This document shows, piece after piece, positions 1 to 4,333 of a stretch of 6,669 nt of DNA. How positions within the stretch are numbered: the first letter of the stretch is position 1; each line of letters starts with the position of its first letter. The DNA is taken from assembly GCA_013696385.1 (NCBI GenBank), contig JACCYR010000416.1, positions 1-6,669 of the forward strand, given 5' to 3'. This DNA comes from Acidobacteriota bacterium (lineage in GTDB: Bacteria > Acidobacteriota > Blastocatellia > Pyrinomonadales > Pyrinomonadaceae). A program made the translations under genes and the position numbers. The notes below the pieces were generated by a model. That model saw nothing but the letters and a program-made list of their open reading frames with translations, made no database searches and was not told the origin of the DNA.

Positions 1-2
1 AA

Positions 3-146
3 ACCAGTTTGCGGCAATTGTCAGCGCAAATAAATCAAAATCTTTCCGAAACCGCCGACGAAGTGCGTCAAGCGTCGTTATTTGTCAAAAGACTTCGAGA
101 TAAAATTCTGCCGCAAATAGAACAGGCGGTTTCAAATTTTCAATGA
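3..146 (+). CDS. C-terminal end of an unidentified coiled-coil-like protein (partial)
   Basis: The frame is open from the left edge of the window for 47 codons and ends at TGA 144-146, so this is the tail of a gene starting upstream. I do not recognise the family. The visible peptide is charged and helical in character, rich in Gln, Glu, Lys, Arg, Leu, Ile and Val. Hydrophobic residues recur at 3-4 residue spacing (for example Leu3, Leu6, Ile10, Leu14, Val21, Val28, Leu31, Ile35 of the visible part), as in an amphipathic helix or coiled coil. There is no membrane segment or recognisable catalytic motif. The stop lies 37 nt before the ATG of the carboxylase gene and only 1 nt before its alternative TTG start, so the two may be co-transcribed. 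The other two forward frames close within the first 110 bases, which supports this frame. A chance open frame this short remains possible. Confidence 0.5.
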   Translation, partial: TSLRQLSAQINQNLSETADEVRQASLFVKRLRDKILPQIEQAVSNFQ

Positions 147-183
147 TTTGCAAAAAACCGCAAACTCGCTAAACTTAGTCAAT

Positions 184-1746
184 ATGCAACCGACAAGCAA
201 ACAGGCAGCAAAAAGCAAACTCGAACTTTTAAAAGAAAAATCACGTCTGGCGGAGCAAGGCGGCGGCACGGCGCGGGTTGAAAAACAACGTGCTTCGGGA
301 AAAATGGCGGCACGCGAACGCATTGATTTTTTTTTAGACGAAGGCAGTTTTGAAGAATTTGATAAATTTGTCGTCCACCGTTCAACCGATTTCGGACTCG
401 AAAATCAAAAATATCTCGGCGACGGCGTGATTACCGGACATGGACTTGTGGACGGACGCGAAGTTTTTGTTTTTGCACAGGATTTTACGGTTTTCGGCGG
501 CTCGTTGAGCGAAACACACGCCCAGAAAATCGTCAAAGTAATGGATTTTGCAATGAAAACCGGCGTGCCAATTATCGGCTTGAACGATTCGGGCGGCGCG
601 AGAATCCAGGAAGGCGTTGTTTCTTTGGGTGGCTACGCCGATATTTTTTTGCGAAACACTTTAGCAAGCGGCGTTGTTCCGCAAATCAGTTGTATTCTTG
701 GACCTTGCGCGGGCGGCGCGGTTTATTCTCCAGCAATTACGGATTTTAATGTGATGGTCAAAGATACCTCGTATATGTTCATCACCGGTCCCGACGTGAT
801 AAAAACCGTGACACACGAAGAAGTTACAAAGGACGAACTCGGCGGCGCGATGACGCACAATGCAATTTCGGGCGTGGCGCATTTTGCGGCTGACGACGAT
901 GAACACGCTTTGCGTTTGACGCGGGAATTGCTTTCGTTTGTGCCGTCGAACAATATGGAAAACCCGCCGTTTGTGCCGACAAACGATGCAAGCAATCGGA
1001 CGGATGAAAAGTTAAACACAATCGTGCCGGAAATCTCGACTCAGCCTTACGACATCCGCGACATTATCCACATCATCGCCGACGAAAATTATTTTTTTGA
1101 AGTGCAGGAGCATTACGCACCGAATATTGTTATCGGTTTTGCGCGTTTGGGCGGTTTTTCGGTTGGAATTGTTGCCAATCAACCGGCTTTTCTAGCCGGA
1201 GTTTTGGATATTGACGCATCGGTTAAAGCGGCGCGGTTCGTGCGGTTTTGCGATTGCTTTAACATTCCGCTAATTACTTTTGAAGATGTTCCGGGATTTC
1301 TGCCCGGCGTAAATCAGGAACACGGCGGAATTATCCGGCACGGCGCGAAACTCCTTTTTGCTTTTGCCGAAGCAACCGTACCGAAAATCACCGTGATTAC
1401 TCGCAAGGCTTACGGCGGCGCGTATTGCGTGATGGCTTCAAAACATATTCGCACCGACATAAATTTTGCGTATCCGACAGCGGAAATTGCCGTGATGGGC
1501 GCGGAAGGGGCGGTTGGTGTTCTTTATCGCACAGAGATTGCGGAAAATTCCGAAGAATATCGTCATGAAAAAGTTTCCGAATTTGAAGAAAAATTTGCCA
1601 ATCCGTATATTGCGGCGGAACGTGGTTATATTGATGAAGTAATCGAACCGGCTTGCACCAGACCAAAACTTATTCGGGCTTTATCGCTGCTGCAAAATAA
1701 GCGCGATACAAATCCGCCGAAAAAACACGGTAATATTCCACTTTAG
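184..1746 (+). CDS. pccB: acyl-CoA (propionyl-CoA-type) carboxylase, carboxyltransferase beta subunit
   Basis: Carboxyltransferase subunit of a biotin-dependent acyl-CoA carboxylase. It moves the carboxyl group from carboxybiotin to an acyl-CoA such as propionyl-CoA, giving methylmalonyl-CoA, in the cytoplasm. From ATG 184 the protein has 520 residues, the usual size. The N-terminal crotonase-like half carries GGSLSETHAQKIVKV, DSGGARIQEG (135-144) and GPCAGGAVYSPA (173-184), where the Gly-Gly pair forms one oxyanion hole. The C-terminal half carries FEDVPGFLPGVNQEHGG, RKAYGGAYCVMASKH (second oxyanion Gly-Ala at 412-413) and YPTAEIAVMGAEGAVGVLYR. The protein ends in the family's typical KKHGNIPL, so it is complete. 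Start choice: an in-frame TTG at 148 would add 12 residues, but ATG 184 gives the usual family N-terminus. Neither has a clear ribosome binding site. Residue 415 is Cys where PCC enzymes usually have Asp and acetyl-CoA enzymes Ile, so acyl specificity is open. No biotin carboxylase or BCCP partner is visible. A nine-T run lies at 327-335. Confidence 0.95.
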   Translation: MQPTSKQAAKSKLELLKEKSRLAEQGGGTARVEKQRASGKMAARERIDFFLDEGSFEEFDKFVVHRSTDFGLENQKYLGDGVITGHGLVDGREVFVFAQDFTVFGGSLSETHAQKIVKVMDFAMKTGVPIIGLNDSGGARIQEGVVSLGGYADIFLRNTLASGVVPQISCILGPCAGGAVYSPAITDFNVMVKDTSYMFITGPDVIKTVTHEEVTKDELGGAMTHNAISGVAHFAADDDEHALRLTRELLSFVPSNNMENPPFVPTNDASNRTDEKLNTIVPEISTQPYDIRDIIHIIADENYFFEVQEHYAPNIVIGFARLGGFSVGIVANQPAFLAGVLDIDASVKAARFVRFCDCFNIPLITFEDVPGFLPGVNQEHGGIIRHGAKLLFAFAEATVPKITVITRKAYGGAYCVMASKHIRTDINFAYPTAEIAVMGAEGAVGVLYRTEIAENSEEYRHEKVSEFEEKFANPYIAAERGYIDEVIEPACTRPKLIRALSLLQNKRDTNPPKKHGNIPL

Positions 1747-1794
1747 AGATTACTTTAACTGTCGGCAAAGCGACGGTTAAAGTAATCTCTAAAG
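1741..1794. repeat. 24-bp inverted repeat (long hairpin) spanning the pccB stop codon
   Basis: The left arm 1741-1764 and right arm 1771-1794 are reverse complements over 24 positions apart from one T-G pair, which is a wobble in RNA. They are separated by the 6-nt loop GCAAAG. By hand count the stem has 8 G-C, 15 A-T and 1 G-T pairs. The left arm begins at the last sense codon of the carboxylase gene and includes its TAG stop. The right arm ends 26 nt before the alr start codon. The position suits a 3'-end structure: terminator, mRNA stabiliser or attenuator. However, neither strand has a T run directly after the stem, so it is not a textbook intrinsic terminator. It could also be a short palindromic repeat or a mobile-element remnant. 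The structure is certain from sequence; its function is inferred. Confidence 0.85.
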
Positions 1795-1808
1795 AATCAA
1801 AAAATCTT

Positions 1809-1814
1809 TATTAT
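1809..1814 (+). promoter_or_regulatory. possible -10 element in front of alr
   Basis: TATTAT at 1809-1814 matches five of six bases of the sigma-70 -10 consensus. It lies in the A+T-rich stretch between the hairpin and the alr ATG. No convincing -35 is present at 16-18 nt spacing; that region is the outer right arm of the hairpin. If used, transcription would begin close to the ATG itself, giving a very short or absent leader. This is weak evidence, because such hexamers are common in A+T-rich DNA. Confidence 0.2.
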
Positions 1815-1820
1815 TCCATT

Positions 1821-2963
1821 ATGTTATCGCTTGATGCAGAACGCCCGACTTGGGCGGAAATTCATTTAGATAATCTCGCCTTTAATTTCCATTCGGTTAA
1901 AAATTTTATCGGGCAAAACATTGAATATATGGCGGTTGTCAAAGCCGACGGTTACGGACACGGCGCGATTGAATGCGCTAAAAAATTTGAAAAAGAAGGG
2001 ATTGATTGGTTTGGCGTGGCATTACCGGAAGAAGGTTTGGAATTGCGCGAAAGCGGGATAAAAAAACCGATTCTCTGTCTGGGAAGTTTTTGGTCGGGAC
2101 AAGAAAATCTTCTGTTGGAAAACGATTTAATGCCGGTTATTTATCAATTGGAAATTGCGGAAAAATTTAATCAAACGGCAAAAGAAAAGAATTTGATAGC
2201 TAGCATTCACGTCAAAGTTGATACCGGAATGGGCAGAATCGGTGTCCGCTTTGATGAAGTTAAAGTATTTGTTGAAGGTTTGAAGCAATTTAATAATTTG
2301 CGTGTCGAAGGAGTTATGACGCATTTTGCTTCGGCGGATAGTTTAGCGGAAAATGATTTTACGGAAAAGCAAATAAAGCAGTTTGATGAAGCAGTTTCAA
2401 TTTTTGAAGAAAACGGTTTTTATCCGAAATACAAGGATTTAGCCAATTCGCCCGGAGCAATCGCTCATAAAAATTCACTCGGTAATCTTGTGCGTTTGGG
2501 TGGAGTTTTATATGGTTTGGGCGATGATGTTTTGCCGAAAGGAATTGAAAAACCCGAACTTCGCGCCGTAATGTCGTTACACTCGCGCATCTCTCATCTT
2601 AAAAAAGTTTCAAAAGGCGAAACTTTAGGTTATAGTAGGACTTTTAGAACTAAAAGAGATTCTATTATTGCAACCATTCCTATCGGCTATCATGACGGTT
2701 ACCGGCGTTCTTTTTCCAATCGCGGGCGGGCAATTGTTAACGGTGTTTTCGCTTCAGTCGTCGGCATAATTTCGATGGATTGGACAATTTTGGACGTAAC
2801 CAATGTTCCAAATGTTAAAGTAAATGATGAAGTTATTTTGATAGGCGAACAAAATAAATTAAAAATAACGGCGGAAGAATTAGCAAAAATGAACGATACG
2901 ATTTCATATGAAATAACCTGTGGAATAAATCGGCGCGTAACACGAAAATATGTTGGAAGCTAA
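1821..2963 (+). CDS. alr: alanine racemase
   Basis: PLP-dependent racemase interconverting L- and D-alanine, which supplies D-Ala for peptidoglycan in the cytoplasm. The 380-residue length is typical. An N-terminal PLP-binding TIM barrel is followed by a C-terminal beta domain. Visible motifs: VVKADGYGHGA with the Schiff-base lysine at Lys41; KVDTGMGRIGVR (132-143); MTHFASAD (166-173); LANSPGA (207-213); RLGGVLYG (225-232), with the Arg expected to contact the PLP ring nitrogen; the second catalytic base Tyr271 in LGYSRTF; IPIGYHDGYRR (286-296); VGIISMDWTILDV (314-326), holding the substrate-binding Met-Asp pair; and the closing EITCGINRRVTRKY. All key residues are present, so it should be active. 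The ATG at 1821 gives the family's usual start (RPTWAEIHLDNLAFNF). There is no Shine-Dalgarno upstream. The gene follows the long hairpin and overlaps the next gene by 14 nt, so it is probably the first gene of an operon reaching mutS. Confidence 0.97.
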   Translation: MLSLDAERPTWAEIHLDNLAFNFHSVKNFIGQNIEYMAVVKADGYGHGAIECAKKFEKEGIDWFGVALPEEGLELRESGIKKPILCLGSFWSGQENLLLENDLMPVIYQLEIAEKFNQTAKEKNLIASIHVKVDTGMGRIGVRFDEVKVFVEGLKQFNNLRVEGVMTHFASADSLAENDFTEKQIKQFDEAVSIFEENGFYPKYKDLANSPGAIAHKNSLGNLVRLGGVLYGLGDDVLPKGIEKPELRAVMSLHSRISHLKKVSKGETLGYSRTFRTKRDSIIATIPIGYHDGYRRSFSNRGRAIVNGVFASVVGIISMDWTILDVTNVPNVKVNDEVILIGEQNKLKITAEELAKMNDTISYEITCGINRRVTRKYVGS

Positions 2964-3624
2964 AAAAAGCGCATGGTTTGAAACGATTTTTTCATTTTAT
3001 AATCGTAATTTGTTAAAACGCCGCTTTCATTCTCTTCAAGTTTCAGGCTTGGATTTTCTTCGAGAAAAAAACGCCGGGATTCCGCTTATCATTTATGCAA
3101 ATCATTCGAGTTGGTGGGATGGACTTGTCGCTTCTGAAATTTCCAAAATGGCTAAACTCGATTCATTTATTATGATGGAAGAAAAGCAATTGAAAAATTT
3201 ATTTCTTTTTCGCAAACTCGGCGCATTTTCCGTCGTGCGAGAAAATCCGCGAAAGGCGGTTGAAAGCATAAATTACACCGTCAACTTATTAAAAAAAACA
3301 GATAGAACACTTTGGATATTTCCACAAGGCGAGATTTTGCCGAATGATGCGCGACCAATGAAATTTTACAATGGCTTGTCGAGAATTATCGAAAAAATCA
3401 GTGAAGTTTTTGTCGTTCCGCTGGCGATGCGTTATGAATTTTTGAGTGAATTTAAGCCGCAAGTTTTTGTCAAAATCAGTTCGCCCGAATTGTTTAAAAA
3501 TAGCAAAGATTTTGAGTCTAAAAAGATGACGGAAATAATGAAAAGCCGATTGACAAATGTACTGGACGAGTTAAAAACCGATATAATAAGTAAAAATTTC
3601 AGCAACTTCGAGCGAATAATTTAG
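2950..3624 (+). CDS. PlsC-family lysophospholipid-type acyltransferase
   Basis: Predicted acyltransferase of the glycerolipid (PlsC/LPLAT) family, which transfers an acyl chain to a lysolipid or other hydroxyl acceptor at the inner membrane face. The 224-residue length fits a compact family member. Block I is the HX4D motif NHSSWWDG with His52 and Asp57 as the catalytic pair. Block II is around FSVVRENPRKAV (93-104). Block III is LWIFPQGEILP (121-131), and block IV is VVPLAMRYEF (155-164). Block III reads FPQGE rather than the FPEGT of classical 1-acylglycerol-3-phosphate acyltransferases. The acceptor may therefore not be lysophosphatidate; carotenoid-glycoside acyltransferases of CruD type are one relative to consider. 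No clear long membrane helix is seen. The ATG at 2950 lies inside the end of alr in another frame, a 14-nt overlap that suggests translational coupling. The stop overlaps the next start by 1 nt. The gene is visibly A+T-rich (19 of 60 G+C at 3481-3540). Confidence 0.88.
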   Translation: MLEAKKSAWFETIFSFYNRNLLKRRFHSLQVSGLDFLREKNAGIPLIIYANHSSWWDGLVASEISKMAKLDSFIMMEEKQLKNLFLFRKLGAFSVVRENPRKAVESINYTVNLLKKTDRTLWIFPQGEILPNDARPMKFYNGLSRIIEKISEVFVVPLAMRYEFLSEFKPQVFVKISSPELFKNSKDFESKKMTEIMKSRLTNVLDELKTDIISKNFSNFERII

Positions 3625-4325
3625 TGCCGATTCCAAAAGTTTCATCAATCGAGATGCCGATTTTGCAAGAACTCGTCGCCACGGGCGGCGCGGACAATCT
3701 GCGTTTTTTGTATGAAAGACTGCTTGCTTATTTTCCGCAGCTTTCCGAAAAGGAAATCAGCGAAATCAAAAACGGGAAAAATAAATCGTGGCGCAACGCG
3801 GTTCAAAAAGCCGGGAAAATTTTAGATGAACAAAATCTTATCGAACGCGAGCGCGGAAATTGGACAATAACTGAAAGAGGTAAAAATGAAGCAGCAAAAG
3901 AAACTTCAGGTTTTACATTAACAATTTCTCAAACAAAAAATTTCTCGCACACAAATATACAATTTATGTTGGTAGAAATCGGCGAAAGTTTGGGGTTTTA
4001 CACCGAAATAGAATTTGAATTTTACGATGTAATCTGGCGCGAAACGCCGAAAAGTCAACGTCTTTCTCACATTTTTGAAGTGCAGAGCAAAGGCAATATT
4101 GATTCGGCTTTTGCCAAACTCAAACGCGCTTACGAGGCGCAGCGAACAAAACCGTTTCTCATAATTACATCCGAAAGAGATTTAAATCGCGCCCGCCAAT
4201 CTTTGAGTCATGAATTTCAGGATATTGAAACCGTCGTCACTATTTTAACCTTTGCCCAAATCAAACAAGTTCACCAAAACCTAAAAAACATTGCTGAAAT
4301 TATTAAAGAGTTTCTGTTAAAATAA
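3624..4325 (+). CDS. Mrr-like winged-helix protein with putative PD-(D/E)XK nuclease domain
   Basis: A 233-residue protein with two apparent parts. Residues 1-90 resemble the winged-helix domain at the N-terminus of Mrr-type restriction enzymes: an IP...MPILQEL start, a helical middle, then WRNAVQKAGKILDEQNLIER and the closing wing WTITERGK. Residues 105-233 look like a restriction-endonuclease fold: a helix (IQFMLVEIGESLGF), strands with Asp135 (YDVIW), then IFEVQSKGN with Glu152, Gln154 and Lys156, a long helix (AFAKLKRAYEAQ) and a hydrophobic strand (PFLIITSERD). Asp135 with Glu152-x-Gln154, or Gln154-x-Lys156 as in Mrr, could form a metal site. Nuclease activity is inference; it could be a DNA-binding or inactive relative. 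The start is GTG 3624, sharing its G with the acyltransferase TAG stop. It is preferred over ATG 3654 because it restores the Mrr-like N-terminus. mutS begins 8 nt after the stop. No methyltransferase is present, so a classical restriction-modification pair is not supported here. Confidence 0.75.
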   Translation: MPIPKVSSIEMPILQELVATGGADNLRFLYERLLAYFPQLSEKEISEIKNGKNKSWRNAVQKAGKILDEQNLIERERGNWTITERGKNEAAKETSGFTLTISQTKNFSHTNIQFMLVEIGESLGFYTEIEFEFYDVIWRETPKSQRLSHIFEVQSKGNIDSAFAKLKRAYEAQRTKPFLIITSERDLNRARQSLSHEFQDIETVVTILTFAQIKQVHQNLKNIAEIIKEFLLK

Positions 4326-4333
4326 CTTTGCAA

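Noticed and set aside
661..1021. Overlapping minus-strand open frames of 65-98 codons opposite the carboxylase gene
   Set aside because: They lie antisense to strongly conserved coding sequence, overlap each other in different frames and show no recognisable motif. They are shadows of the real gene.
1397..1666. Minus-strand open frame of 89 codons opposite the 3' part of pccB
   Set aside because: Its composition is implausible (rich in Arg, Pro, His, Gln), and it is antisense to the conserved C-terminal carboxyltransferase motifs.
1741..1815. Classical rho-independent terminator after pccB
   Set aside because: The stem is strong, but the bases after it (1795 onward) are A-rich with no T run directly at the base, and the reverse strand also lacks one. 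It is kept as a hairpin of unknown function.
592..3690. Recurrent GGCGGCGCG nonamer (592-600, 712-720, 841-849, about 1411 and about 3684)
   Set aside because: Most copies encode the conserved Gly-Gly-Ala of the carboxyltransferase in the same codons. This looks like codon preference, not an uptake or recombination signal.
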